Assembly: GCA_964242415.1 (NCBI GenBank)
Contig: CAXTAT010000021.1
Location: 1-64,000, forward strand
Direction of reading: 5' to 3'
Origin: DASWOJ01 sp964242415
Lineage (GTDB): Bacteria; Pseudomonadota; Alphaproteobacteria; Acetobacterales; Acetobacteraceae
Length of the DNA stretch: 64,000 bases
Part shown: positions 34,321 through 43,051 of the stretch, piece by piece
Layout: each line of letters starts with the position of its first letter
Position numbering within the stretch: position 1 is the stretch's first letter
Position numbers and translations under genes: made by a program
Notes under the pieces: generated by a model
Database searches by the model: none
What the model saw: the letters and a program-made list of their open reading frames with translations, nothing else
What the model was told of the DNA's origin: nothing

Positions 34321-35067
34321 TATGTCGGGGTAGTCCCGCTCCAGCCGCTTGCGCCGGCCAAGACCCCAGCGCAAGCCGACGCTGAGATAGATCCAGTTGG
34401 CGCGCAGCCCACCCCAGGCCGCCACGCGCCGGTCGCTGGTGATGACAACGCGGTTCACCAGCCGGGTGCGGCCGAAGCGGGTCAGCCGGATGCACAGGTC
34501 GGCGTCCTCCATCACCAGCAGATCGGGGTCGCAGCCGCCGGCCGCGAGGAAGTCCGCCCGCCGGAAGAACATCGCGTGATCGCCGAATAGCAGCCGCCCG
34601 CCGCGCAGGAACAAATGCGGGCGGAACAGCAGCGGCACGTACCAGGTCTTGAGCCAGTTGTGCAGGCTGGTGCCCCAACGCACCGTGTCCGGCCCGCTGA
34701 TCAGCGGCGTGAACCCGGCCAGCGCGGTGCGTGGATCAGCCATCACCTTGCGCATCACCGCGACCGCGTCGTCCGGCAGCAGCGTGTCGGCATGCAGGAT
34801 GCAAACCAGGGGCGAAGCGACCTCTGCCACCGCGCGGTTGACCCCCGCCGCCCGCCCGCGGACCGGATGGCGGATGACGCGCAGCCCGCCGGCCTCCGCC
34901 ACCGCGACGGAGCAGTCGGAGCTGCCGCCGTCCACGGCCAGCACCTCGTCCGGCGGCGGGTCGAGCACGGCCAGGGAGCGTAGCAGGCGGGGCAGCGCCG
35001 CAGCCTCGTTCAGCATGGGGATGACGATGGCAACACCGGGGCCGGCTGGCGGGACCGCGCCGCTCAC
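34315..35067 (-). CDS. Family 2 glycosyltransferase (TIGR04283-like)
   Basis: The protein has 250 residues. The GT-A fold is evident: VAIVIPMLNEAAALPRLLRS at the N-terminus, the nucleotide-binding VDGGSSDCS, DxD-like HADTLLP, and VMEDADLCIRLTRFGR later. The short length and HADTLLP match the TIGR04283 subgroup, linked to arsenosugar or other small-molecule glycosylation. The partner proteins usually found with that group (TIGR04282, the radical-SAM ArsS) are not adjacent, so the arsenosugar role is unproven. There is no membrane anchor. It converges on the SDR gene. Confidence 0.88.
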   Translation of the reverse strand: MSGAVPPAGPGVAIVIPMLNEAAALPRLLRSLAVLDPPPDEVLAVDGGSSDCSVAVAEAGGLRVIRHPVRGRAAGVNRAVAEVASPLVCILHADTLLPDDAVAVMRKVMADPRTALAGFTPLISGPDTVRWGTSLHNWLKTWYVPLLFRPHLFLRGGRLLFGDHAMFFRRADFLAAGGCDPDLLVMEDADLCIRLTRFGRTRLVNRVVITSDRRVAAWGGLRANWIYLSVGLRWGLGRRKRLERDYPDIR

Positions 35068-35583
35068 GTTGCTGGGCCGGTGGCGCGTGGAAGCCTACAT
35101 CGGCCATGTGCGCCCGGGCCAACGGTGCCCGGGCCATGTGCGCCGGGACCGCTGCCATCCCGGCACGCTGCGCGCTCAAAGATTGCTCGACAGCCCCAGC
35201 GTCTCGAGGGCCATGCTGAATAAACGCTTATGCGACACAAATTTCGACAAAACCTTGCTAGACAGCCGCCGTGGAACGACTTAACGAGTGATAATTGATA
35301 GCTGCATTCAGGAACTTTTAGCATCTATACCCTAGGTTGATGGCCATGCAGCGTTTTTTGACACGCCGAACCGCAGCATTTTCTACGTCGCGGCGGTGCA
35401 TATCAGGGGCAATAGGGACATGGTGCATGGCTTGCCGCTAATCTGCCCTCCCGCACGTGCTGCGCCGCCAGACTGCACAGCAGCCTTCATGCGCCCGCAG
35501 CAGCCCATGCGCCGGAACCGGGAGCCGGGCCGGCGTGTCGCGGCCGTGGCGGATCGCATGGCCTGTAGAGGCGTCTAGCAGCC
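35068..35583. other. Gene-free upstream region of the GGDEF-EAL gene
   Basis: No gene is supported in these 516 bp. The part 35200-35350 is AT-rich for this genome (CGAGTGATAATTGATAGC and TTTTAGCATCTATACCC) and is the likely promoter area of the c-di-GMP gene. No -35/-10 pair with proper spacing stands out. At 35093-35145 the phrase CCATGTGCGCC appears twice around an inverted GTGCCCGGGCC. Confidence 0.4.
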
Positions 35584-37530
35584 ATGCCCCACAAGCCCCA
35601 GGTCGGCCCCCAAGTCGGCATCGAGTGTAGAAGGCAAGCGATGGCCGGGTTGTCGCTGCTGGCCAGCTTCGCCGGCCTGCCCGGCATGCTGCGCCGTTTG
35701 CAAGCCATCCTGCGCGCAGCGTTGCGCCTGATCTTGGACGATGGCGGGGCCGGGCGGGACAGCTCCACGCTGCCGGACGGCATGGAAAAGCCTGGTGCGC
35801 AGCACTCGTCCGGCCAGGAAGCGGAGTTGCGCCGGGCCAACCTGCGGTTCGCGACGGCGTTGAGCAATATGTCGCAGGGACTATGCCTGTATGACGCCGA
35901 TGACCGGCTGGACGTGGTGAACCAGCAATTCCTCGACATCTACCACCTCGACCCGGGCAAGATCCGGTTGGGCATGTCGTTCGCCGATGTGCTGCAGGCT
36001 AGGATCGACACCGGCCAACACCCTGGACACACCCTCGACGACCTGATGACCGTGCAGCAATCCCTGGCAAACCGGCTTGCCGTCGGCGTGGTGCTGCAGA
36101 CGTTGGGCGACGGGCGCACCATCGCCATCTCGCACTCCCCCATGCAGGATGGCGGCTGGGTCGTCACCTATGAGGACGTGACCGCCCGGCGCGCTGCGGA
36201 GGCGCAGGTGGCCCATATGGCGCGGCACGATGTGCTGACGGCGTTGCCGAACCGCCTGGTGCTGCACGAGCGGCTGGAACACGTCATCAGCGAGGCCGGA
36301 CGCGGCGCTGGGTCAGTGGTGCTGTGCCTGGGCCTGGACCACTTCAAGGCGGTCAACGACACCCTGGGCCACTCGATCGGCGACGGGCTCCTGCGCCTGG
36401 CCGCGGACCGGCTGACGGCCTGCGTGCGGGAGGGGGACCTGGTTGCCCGCCTGGACGGCGACGAGTTCGCCATCATCCAGGCGAACATCGGCCGGCCGGA
36501 GGCGGCGCGGCTGCTGGCCGAGCGCATCGTCTCTGCCCTGCAGCGGCCGTTCCTGGTCGAGGGGCACGAGATCGTCATCGGCGTAAGTATCGGCCTCGCC
36601 ATCGTGCCGGAGGATGGGATGACCGCAGCAACGCTGCTCAAGCACGCCGACATGGCGCTGCACCGGGCGAAGCAGGACGGCCGCGGCAGCTTCTGCTTCT
36701 TTGAGCCGGAGATGCACCGGCGGTTGCAGCGCCGCCGCAGCCTGGAACTGGATTTGCGCCACGCCGTGCTGGCGGAGGAGTTCGCGCTGTTCTATCAGCC
36801 GCAAATCAACCTGGACCGCAACGAGGTCAGCGGTTTCGAGGCGTTGCTGCGCTGGCCGCACCCGGAGCGCGGCATGGTGTCGCCGGGCGAGTTCATCCCG
36901 GTCGCCGAGGAAATCGGCGTGATCGTCGCCCTTGGTGAGTGGGTCATCCGCCGCGCCTGTGCCGATGCGGCGTTGTGGCCCGGCGACGTGAAGGTCGCGG
37001 TGAACCTGTCGCCGGTGCAGTTCCGCAGCCGCAACCTGGTGCCGACGGTCGCGGCGGCCTTGGCGGAGTCCGGCCTGGCGCCAGGGCGGCTGGAGCTGGA
37101 GATCACCGAGTCCGCGCTGCTGCAGGACAACGCCGCGACGCTGGCCATGCTGCACGAGTTGCGGGCACTGGGCGCGCGCATCTCAATGGATGATTTCGGG
37201 ACCGGGTACTCGTCGCTGAGCTACCTGCGAAGCTTCCCGTTCGACAAGCTCAAGATCGACCAGTCCTTCGTGCGCGACCTTTCGACACGTGAGGACTGCG
37301 TTCACATCGTGCGCGCGGTGGAGGGGCTATGCGCCGGGCTGGGCATTGCGACGGTCGCGGAGGGCGTGGAAACCGAGGGTCAACTGGCCCGGCTGCGCGC
37401 CGAGGGTTGCAAGGAGGTGCAGGGCTTCCTGTTCAGCCGGGCGCGCTGCGCGGCCGACGTGCCGGGGATGCTGCGCCGGTTGAAAGGCGGGCCGAAGCGT
37501 GAAGTGCCGCAACTGACCATGGCGGGATGA
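35584..37530 (+). CDS. PAS-GGDEF-EAL bifunctional c-di-GMP enzyme
   Basis: The protein has 648 residues. After a 75-residue leader come a PAS domain (about 80-200, NMSQGLCLYDADDRLDVVNQ), GGDEF (about 210-365) and EAL (about 385-635). The GGDEF loop reads D291-G-D-E-F, so the first Gly is Asp. The inhibitory site R282-x2-D285 is intact 5 residues before it. EAL is intact (E419-A-L in FEALLRW), with the ENLSPVQF-like NLSPVQF, MDDFGTGYSSL and AEGVE segments needed for metal and catalysis. It is probably a phosphodiesterase with an uncertain cyclase. It has no transmembrane part, so it is a cytosolic sensor. Confidence 0.93.
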   Translation: MPHKPQVGPQVGIECRRQAMAGLSLLASFAGLPGMLRRLQAILRAALRLILDDGGAGRDSSTLPDGMEKPGAQHSSGQEAELRRANLRFATALSNMSQGLCLYDADDRLDVVNQQFLDIYHLDPGKIRLGMSFADVLQARIDTGQHPGHTLDDLMTVQQSLANRLAVGVVLQTLGDGRTIAISHSPMQDGGWVVTYEDVTARRAAEAQVAHMARHDVLTALPNRLVLHERLEHVISEAGRGAGSVVLCLGLDHFKAVNDTLGHSIGDGLLRLAADRLTACVREGDLVARLDGDEFAIIQANIGRPEAARLLAERIVSALQRPFLVEGHEIVIGVSIGLAIVPEDGMTAATLLKHADMALHRAKQDGRGSFCFFEPEMHRRLQRRRSLELDLRHAVLAEEFALFYQPQINLDRNEVSGFEALLRWPHPERGMVSPGEFIPVAEEIGVIVALGEWVIRRACADAALWPGDVKVAVNLSPVQFRSRNLVPTVAAALAESGLAPGRLELEITESALLQDNAATLAMLHELRALGARISMDDFGTGYSSLSYLRSFPFDKLKIDQSFVRDLSTREDCVHIVRAVEGLCAGLGIATVAEGVETEGQLARLRAEGCKEVQGFLFSRARCAADVPGMLRRLKGGPKREVPQLTMAG

Positions 37531-37536
37531 CCGCTG

Positions 37537-37561
37537 CTCCCTCTCCCGAGGGGAGAGGGAG
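37537..37561. terminator. Family B solo hairpin (B4) between convergent genes
   Basis: CTCCCTCTCCCgaGGGGAGAGGGAG is a strong symmetric stem. It sits 7 bp after the GGDEF-EAL stop and 9 bp from the stop of the convergent ABC exporter gene. Position and symmetry suit a two-way transcription terminator or RNA end-protecting stem. There is no U-tract. Confidence 0.6.
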
Positions 37562-37569
37562 CCGGTGGG

Positions 37570-39444
37570 CTACTCCGCTGCTTGCACGAAGCCGCCGGAT
37601 TGGCGGTGCCACAACCGGGCATAGACGCCGCCGGCCTGCAGCAGCGCCTGGTGCGTTCCCTGCTCGACGATCCGCCCGCCGTCCATGATCACCAGCCGGT
37701 CCATGCGGGCGATGGTGCTCAGCCGGTGGGCAATGGCGATCACCGTGCGGCCCTGCATCAGGGACACAAGCTGGTCCTGGATCGCCGCCTCCACCTCCGA
37801 GTCCAGCGCCGACGTCGCCTCGTCCAGCACCAGGATCGGCGCGTCCTTCAGAATCACCCGGGCGATGGCGATGCGCTGGCGCTGCCCGCCGGACAGCTTT
37901 ACTCCGCGCTCCCCCACATGGGCGTCGAAGCCGGTGCGTCCCTGCCAGTCCTCCAGCGCCTCGATGAAGTCCAGCGCCTCCGCCTGGCGCGCAGCCTCGA
38001 TCACCTCGGCCTCGGTCGCCCAGGGCCGGCCGTAGCGGATGTTGTCGCGGATGGAGCGATGCAGCAGCGAGGTGTCCTGCGTAACCATCGCGATGCCGCC
38101 CCGCAGGCTTTCTTGCGTGAGATCGGCGATGTCCTGCCCGTCGATCAGGATGCGCCCGCTCTCCGGCGCGTAGAAGCGCAGCATCAGGTTGACCAGGGTG
38201 CTCTTGCCCGCGCCCGAGCGTCCGATCAGCCCGATGCGCTCCCCGGGTGCGATGTCCAGCGACAGGTCGTGCAGCACGCCGCGCGCGGTGCCATAGCCGA
38301 AGCTGACCCGGTCGAACCGCACGGCGCCGCGGGGGATCGCCAGCTCCCGGGCGCCGGGTACGTCGGGCATGCCGCGCGGCACGGCGATAGACTTCATGCC
38401 ATCCTGCACGACGCCGACGTTCTCCGCGATCTGCGTGATGTTGAACGCCACCCATCCCGCCATGTTGCTGATCTGCCAGGCCAGCGGCAGCGCCATCGCC
38501 ACGGTGCCGATCGCCACGGACCCCCGCGCATACAGCGCCAGCGCCAGCCCGCCGGTTGTCACCAGCATCACCGCGTTCATCGCCGCGAGCGTCAGGCTGA
38601 ACTGGGTGTTCATGCGCTGCATGTCGTGGAACACGGCGGTGTGCTCGTCCACACCGTCGCGGACGAAGCTGTCCTCGTCGCGGGCGCGGGCGAACAGCTT
38701 CACGGTCAGGATGTTGGTGTAGCTGTCCACCACGCGGCCTACCAGCGCCGACCGCACCTCGGAGTTGCTGCGCGACCGCTCCCGCAGCAGGGGGATGAAG
38801 TGGCGCAGGAACAGGAAGTATGCGCCGAACCACAGCAGGATCGGCAGCGCCAGCACCGCGTCGGCGTGGGCCAGCAGCAGCATGGCGCTGGTGCCGTATA
38901 CCAGGATGTACCAGGCGGCGTTGGTTGTGGCGGTGATGCTGTCGCGCAGGCTCGGGCCGGTCTGCATGACGCGGTTGGCGACGCGGCCGGCGAAGTCGTT
39001 CTGGAAGAAGGTCCAGCTTTGCCGGACGACATGCCAGTGGCTCTGCCAGCGGATCAGGTTGGTGAAGTTGGCGGCGATGGCCTGGTTGGTGATCAGGTTC
39101 TGCATCAGCAGCGCCGCCGGGCGCAGCAGCAGCAGGAACCCGGCCATGGCGAGGAGCTGCGGCCAGGCGTCCTGGAACAGGGTGGCCGGGGCGTGCGTGC
39201 TGGCCAGGCCGACGACGCGGCCGATGATCACGGGGATGCCGGCGTCGCACACCGCAACCACCAGCCCAGCGGCGAACAGCGCCACGATCAGGCCGCGCAC
39301 CTGCCGGGCATAGTGCCAGTAGAAGCGCAGCAGCCCGCCTGCCTCGTCATGCGAGGGCGGTGGCGAGGAGGGGTCGATGGCGGTGGGTTGGACCAGGGTC
39401 TCGAAGAAGCGGAACATAGGCGGCAGGTGGATGGTGCCCCTCAA
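37570..39444 (-). CDS. ABC exporter, fused permease-ATPase (MsbA/MDR-like)
   Basis: The protein has 624 residues; ATG 39417 (MFRFFETL) is an alternative start. Six membrane helices (about 45-340) form an ABC type-1 domain. The nucleotide-binding domain has Walker A GRSGAGKST, signature LSGGQRQR, Walker B ILVLDEATSALD and the switch His in AIAHRLST. As a half-transporter it must dimerise. The substrate is unknown, with lipids or drugs typical. The end is convergent with the GGDEF-EAL gene across hairpin B4. The spacer beyond its start carries repeat A10. Confidence 0.92.
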   Translation of the reverse strand: MRGTIHLPPMFRFFETLVQPTAIDPSSPPPSHDEAGGLLRFYWHYARQVRGLIVALFAAGLVVAVCDAGIPVIIGRVVGLASTHAPATLFQDAWPQLLAMAGFLLLLRPAALLMQNLITNQAIAANFTNLIRWQSHWHVVRQSWTFFQNDFAGRVANRVMQTGPSLRDSITATTNAAWYILVYGTSAMLLLAHADAVLALPILLWFGAYFLFLRHFIPLLRERSRSNSEVRSALVGRVVDSYTNILTVKLFARARDEDSFVRDGVDEHTAVFHDMQRMNTQFSLTLAAMNAVMLVTTGGLALALYARGSVAIGTVAMALPLAWQISNMAGWVAFNITQIAENVGVVQDGMKSIAVPRGMPDVPGARELAIPRGAVRFDRVSFGYGTARGVLHDLSLDIAPGERIGLIGRSGAGKSTLVNLMLRFYAPESGRILIDGQDIADLTQESLRGGIAMVTQDTSLLHRSIRDNIRYGRPWATEAEVIEAARQAEALDFIEALEDWQGRTGFDAHVGERGVKLSGGQRQRIAIARVILKDAPILVLDEATSALDSEVEAAIQDQLVSLMQGRTVIAIAHRLSTIARMDRLVIMDGGRIVEQGTHQALLQAGGVYARLWHRQSGGFVQAAE

Positions 39445-39563
39445 TGCGTCAATCTGGCCGGGGAGATGGCATACGGCAGCTACGCCATTGTTGACCGGCT
39501 GCGCCCGGTTGCCGCCCCGTAGCCGCCATCCCTTTTTTGCTGCACGCGGCGCGATGGCCCCGT

Positions 39564-39802
39564 GTGATGCTACCGGCCCTACGTTCTAGCCCTTACGATG
39601 CTGCATCCAATCAGGGCCTGTTATTGCGAGTCGGCTTCGGCGTGGCAATCCAGGGTTGCACGGGCTGGGGGTTTCGGTTTTGCATCCCTGGATTACCGCG
39701 TCGCAATCGCTCCTCGCAATGACGAGCGCGGGGCAATGACAGATGGGACAATGGCGAGCACGGGGCGGGCAATCCGGTCAGAAAAGGAGGTTGTTGGTAA
39801 TG
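39564..39802. repeat. Family A element with both ends (A10)
   Basis: The core is at 39620-39723. The left flank (GTGATGCTACCGGCCCTACG...) aligns with the left end of A8. The right flank has three GGGCAATGAC-type units, then CCGGTCAGA and the terminus GTTGTTGGTAATGC. At 239 bp it is close to the length of A8. The rest of the 39445-39962 spacer contains no gene. Confidence 0.8.
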
Positions 39803-39962
39803 CGATGGTTCTGCCACAGCCGGGTAGGGAGGTGTGTGCATGGGACAGGGTTTAGCTTGTCAATCGATGTCTGCCTCGCCTTGGCGGCCAGTAGCGCAGC
39901 CGCACAAAACCCCAGCTTGGATGCCGCCGGGTGCGACTGCCGGCCGCTGATCCTGGGCGCCA

Positions 39963-41423
39963 TCACTGCGCCGCCGCGGTGGGCCGAGCCGCCGCGATAG
40001 GCCGGTGGTCCGGCTTCGCGCTCTCGACGATGACCCGCCCGCCGCGCTGGTGCGTCGCATACGAGATCAGCCACTGCGCGCTGACTAGGAAGCGGTTGCG
40101 GTAGCCGATCAGGAAGAAGATGTGCGCCACCGCCCAGGTCACCCAGGCCGCAAATCCCGTCAGGTGGACCCCGCCGAACTCCGCCACCGCCTTGTTGCGC
40201 CCGATGGTGGCCAGGGTGCCATAATCCCGGTAGCCGAACGGCCGCGCGCCTGTCCGGCCGCGCAGCCGCCGCCGGATGGCGCGCGCGACGTAGCTGCCCT
40301 GCTGCTTGGCCACCGGCGCCACGCCCGGCAGCGGCTTGCCGCCCGGGGTCGGCGGCAGCGCGGCGTCGCCGATCACGTAGATGCCGGGGTGGCCGGGCAC
40401 GGCCAGGTCCGGCCCCACCGGCACGCGTCCGCCCTTGGCCGGCTTCACCCCGAGCCACTCCGCGACCGGGGTGGCGGCGACGCCCGCAGTCCAGATGATC
40501 GTCTCGGCCTGGATGGCCTCGTCGCCGATGTGGACCACGCCGGGCTGGATGTCCGTCACCTGCTTGCCAGTGCGGACGTCGACGCCCATGCCCTGCAGGT
40601 CGCGCACCGCACGCGCCTGCAGCTCGGGTGCGAAGCCTTCGAGGATGTGCGGGCTACCCTCCACGATGATCACCCGCACCTGGGCGCGGTTCACGCTGGT
40701 GAAGTCGTGCCGCTGGGTGTCGCGCGCCAGCTCGGCGATGGACCCGGCCATCTCCACCCCGGTCGCCCCGCCGCCAACCAGCACGAAGGTCAGCAGGCGG
40801 GACCGCTCGGCCGGGTCGCATTGCGGCAGGGCGGCGCGCTCGAACGCATCCAGGATGCGCTCCCGCAGCTTCCGGGCATCGTCCAGGGTTTTCAGGCTGG
40901 GCGCTGCCGCCTCCCAGGCGTCATGGCCGAAGTAGCTGGGCTGCGAGCCGGTGGCGATGACCAGCGTGTCGTACGGCACGCGGGCGCTGCCGCACAGCAC
41001 CTCCCGTGCGGCGGTGTCGATGCCGGTCACGTCCTCCATCAGCACATGGGTTCTTGGCTTGCCAGCGAACAGCGAGCGCACCGGGGAGGCGATCTCGTCC
41101 TGCGACAACGCCGCAGTGGCGACCTGGTAGAGCAAGGGCTGGAACAGGTGGTGGTTGTGCTGGTCCATCACCGTCACGTCCAGGCCAGGCCGGCCGGCCA
41201 GGGCCTGCGCTGCCGCCAGGCCGCCAAAGCCGGCGCCGATCACCACGACCTTAAGCGGCGGTTGGCGCCCCGATTGGCTGCCCGCACGGCGTTCCGCCCG
41301 CTTGGAGCCCGGCCGCTTGGAGCCCGGCCGCTTAGAGCCTGGCCGGCTAGAGTCCGACCGCACCAGGAGCAGCACGGCCGCCGCGCTGCCGAGCAGCAGG
41401 GGAACACGCAGGGGGTGGGCCAC
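39963..41423 (-). CDS. ndh: Type II NADH dehydrogenase (NDH-2) family oxidoreductase
   Basis: The protein has 486 residues. A hydrophobic N-terminus (about 6-21) is followed by four RPGSK-type repeats, which are absent from usual NDH-2. Then comes the FAD Rossmann GAGFGGLAAAQ (63-73), HHLFQPLLYQVAT, the NAD-binding VLVGGGATGVEMAGSIAEL and the second FAD motif IYVIGDAA. The C-terminal part (AHIFFLIGYRNRFLVSAQWL) is the membrane-associating segment. It passes electrons from NADH to quinone without proton pumping. The N-terminal anchor plus repeat linker is unusual and may hold it on the membrane at variable distance. Confidence 0.9.
   Translation of the reverse strand: MAHPLRVPLLLGSAAAVLLLVRSDSSRPGSKRPGSKRPGSKRAERRAGSQSGRQPPLKVVVIGAGFGGLAAAQALAGRPGLDVTVMDQHNHHLFQPLLYQVATAALSQDEIASPVRSLFAGKPRTHVLMEDVTGIDTAAREVLCGSARVPYDTLVIATGSQPSYFGHDAWEAAAPSLKTLDDARKLRERILDAFERAALPQCDPAERSRLLTFVLVGGGATGVEMAGSIAELARDTQRHDFTSVNRAQVRVIIVEGSPHILEGFAPELQARAVRDLQGMGVDVRTGKQVTDIQPGVVHIGDEAIQAETIIWTAGVAATPVAEWLGVKPAKGGRVPVGPDLAVPGHPGIYVIGDAALPPTPGGKPLPGVAPVAKQQGSYVARAIRRRLRGRTGARPFGYRDYGTLATIGRNKAVAEFGGVHLTGFAAWVTWAVAHIFFLIGYRNRFLVSAQWLISYATHQRGGRVIVESAKPDHRPIAAARPTAAAQ
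41301..41360. repeat. 15-bp tandem repeat, four units, in frame
   Basis: Units CTTGGAGCCCGGCCG (twice identical), CTTAGAGCCTGGCCG and GCTAGAGTCCGACCG encode RPGSK repeats between the N-terminal hydrophobic segment and the FAD domain of the NDH-2 gene. The identical pair suggests recent expansion. Confidence 0.92.
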
Positions 41424-41493
41424 GGATCAACCTCCAATACGCTTGCGGCGACGCCAACGTCTACGACTGCCAGCGGGTTCGCCAAGGCTGGCA

Positions 41494-42822
41494 TCAGCCC
41501 GGCATCTGCCCCTCCACCCCCTGCTCGCGCTGCGACTGCCGCTCCCGCACCTCGGCGTCGCTCAGCCGTGCATCGTAGATCGACCGCGGCTCGATGGTGC
41601 GGGCGATCAGCGTCGCCACCGACACCGCCACCAGCAGCGGCAGGATGGCCGCCCGGGCATAGCCGGTCATCTCCATCATCAGCACGACCGCCGAGAGCGG
41701 GCCCTGCGTGGTGGCGGCGATCATCGCGCCTGCGCCGACCAGCGCGAACAGCCCGGGCGGCATGCCGGGCCACATCCAGGCCCAGGGCAGACCCAGCACG
41801 CTGCCCAGCAGCGCCCCGAACGCCAGGGACGGCGTGAACAGCCCGCCCGGAATGCCGCTGCCCAGGCACAGCACCGTCGCCGCCGGCCGCAGCAGCACCA
41901 GCGCGCACAGCAGCCGCGGCCCGCCGGCCATCCCGGTGAACGCCTGCTGCGCCACGTCGCGCCCGTTGCCGAGCAGTTGCGGGAACCGGATGGACGCGAA
42001 GCCCAGCGCCAACAGCACCAGCGCCGGCGCCACCACGCGTTTCCAGCCCTTCGGCCTATGGCCGTCCATCCAGGCCACGACGCGGACATACCCGACCGAG
42101 ACCAGGCCGACGACCAGTCCCGCCGGCAGCGCCCAGGCGATGCTGGAGGGCGATCCGGAGAATGCTGGCAGGCGATACAGCGGCGCGTCGGGCAGAAACA
42201 GCCAGGACACGCCGGTCGCCACCAGCGACGTCACCAGGGCGGGCAGCACGTAGCGCAGCGCCAGCGCCCCACGCAGCACCTCCAGCGCGAACAGCGCCCC
42301 GCCCAGCGGCACGCCATAGGCCGCCGCCATCCCCGCCCCGGCGCCGCACGCGACCAGCAGTTGCCGCTGCTCGTCCCCCAGGCGTGTCCGGTCGGACATG
42401 AAGTTGGCGGCGACGGCGCCGGCCTGCTTCGGCGCGCCCTCCCGCCCTAACGCGGCGCCCATGCCGACCACCACCACCGACAGCGTGGCGCTGGCCAGCG
42501 TCCGCAACGCCGGCAGCCGGCCGGCGTGGAACCAGATCGCCGCGGTGATGTCGATGCCGTTGGCGCTCGACAGGCGGGTGAGCAGGAGCTGCATGACCCC
42601 GGTCAGCAGCCCCGCCCCGAGCAGGATGGCCACATGCCGCCACGCCGCATCGCCCGTGGCCGTCTGCAGCACGTTGAGGCCGTTGCCGCCCCACATGGCC
42701 TGCTGCACCAACTCCAGCAGCCCGGTCAGCGCCGCGGTGGCAAGGCCGGCGCCGACGCCGGTCAGCAGCACCGCCGCCCAGAACTTGGCGGCGCTGCGCT
42801 GCGCCAGGATCGGCGCGATCAT
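41494..42822 (-). CDS. ClC-family chloride channel/antiporter
   Basis: The protein has 442 residues with 10 or more hydrophobic helices. Selectivity-filter motifs are GREGAPKQ (the G(K/R)EGP region with the gating Glu) and GSGIPGGLFTPSLAFGALLG (GxFxP). The canonical first GSGIP is replaced by SANGIDI after helix C, so the chloride-coordinating Ser is not obvious. There is no CBS domain. It moves Cl- or another anion, possibly with H+. It lies 70 bp upstream of the NDH-2 gene in the same direction, so they could form one transcript. Repeat A11 lies behind its start. Confidence 0.9.
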   Translation of the reverse strand: MIAPILAQRSAAKFWAAVLLTGVGAGLATAALTGLLELVQQAMWGGNGLNVLQTATGDAAWRHVAILLGAGLLTGVMQLLLTRLSSANGIDITAAIWFHAGRLPALRTLASATLSVVVVGMGAALGREGAPKQAGAVAANFMSDRTRLGDEQRQLLVACGAGAGMAAAYGVPLGGALFALEVLRGALALRYVLPALVTSLVATGVSWLFLPDAPLYRLPAFSGSPSSIAWALPAGLVVGLVSVGYVRVVAWMDGHRPKGWKRVVAPALVLLALGFASIRFPQLLGNGRDVAQQAFTGMAGGPRLLCALVLLRPAATVLCLGSGIPGGLFTPSLAFGALLGSVLGLPWAWMWPGMPPGLFALVGAGAMIAATTQGPLSAVVLMMEMTGYARAAILPLLVAVSVATLIARTIEPRSIYDARLSDAEVRERQSQREQGVEGQMPG

Positions 42823-42904
42823 CCGTGTATCATGCCGGGGGATGGCAGCGGGACAGCGCAGAAGGCTGGCGGCGCGGCACCGTCACAAGCTGGGGCACGA
42901 CACC

Positions 42905-43007
42905 GTCATTGCGAGCCGCTTGGCGAAGCAATCCAGGGGACGCCCGGCCTGACCTCCCGCGCTGGCGACCCCTGGATCGCCACGCCGCAAGCGCGGCTCG
43001 CGGTGAC
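42905..43007. repeat. Family A repeat (A11)
   Basis: The core runs from GTCATTGCGAGCCGCTTGGC to CGCGGCTCGCGGTGAC, between the ClC start and the sulfite-oxidase-family stop. The end segment GCGGTGACGGCGGTAAAGCGCGGCCCGCGGCGACGGCGGTGAAGC shows an 18-21-bp duplication (described by position 43000-43045). Confidence 0.82.
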
Positions 43008-43051
43008 GGCGGTAAAGCGCGGCCCGCGGCGACGGCGGTGAAGCCTAGCGT

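Noticed and set aside
34315..35067. Arsenosugar biosynthesis locus
   Set aside because: The glycosyltransferase matches the TIGR04283 style, but no ArsS, ArsM or TIGR04282 gene is adjacent, so the pathway call is not supported.
40122..41837. A 571-codon plus-strand frame across the NDH-2 gene
   Set aside because: Shadow of the minus-strand gene. The translation is a low-complexity Arg/Gln/His-rich sequence and it crosses a second real gene (ClC).
42162..43041. Plus-strand frames opposite the ClC gene
   Set aside because: Arg/Ala/Pro-rich translations with no domain; they are shadows of the minus-strand channel gene and repeat A11.
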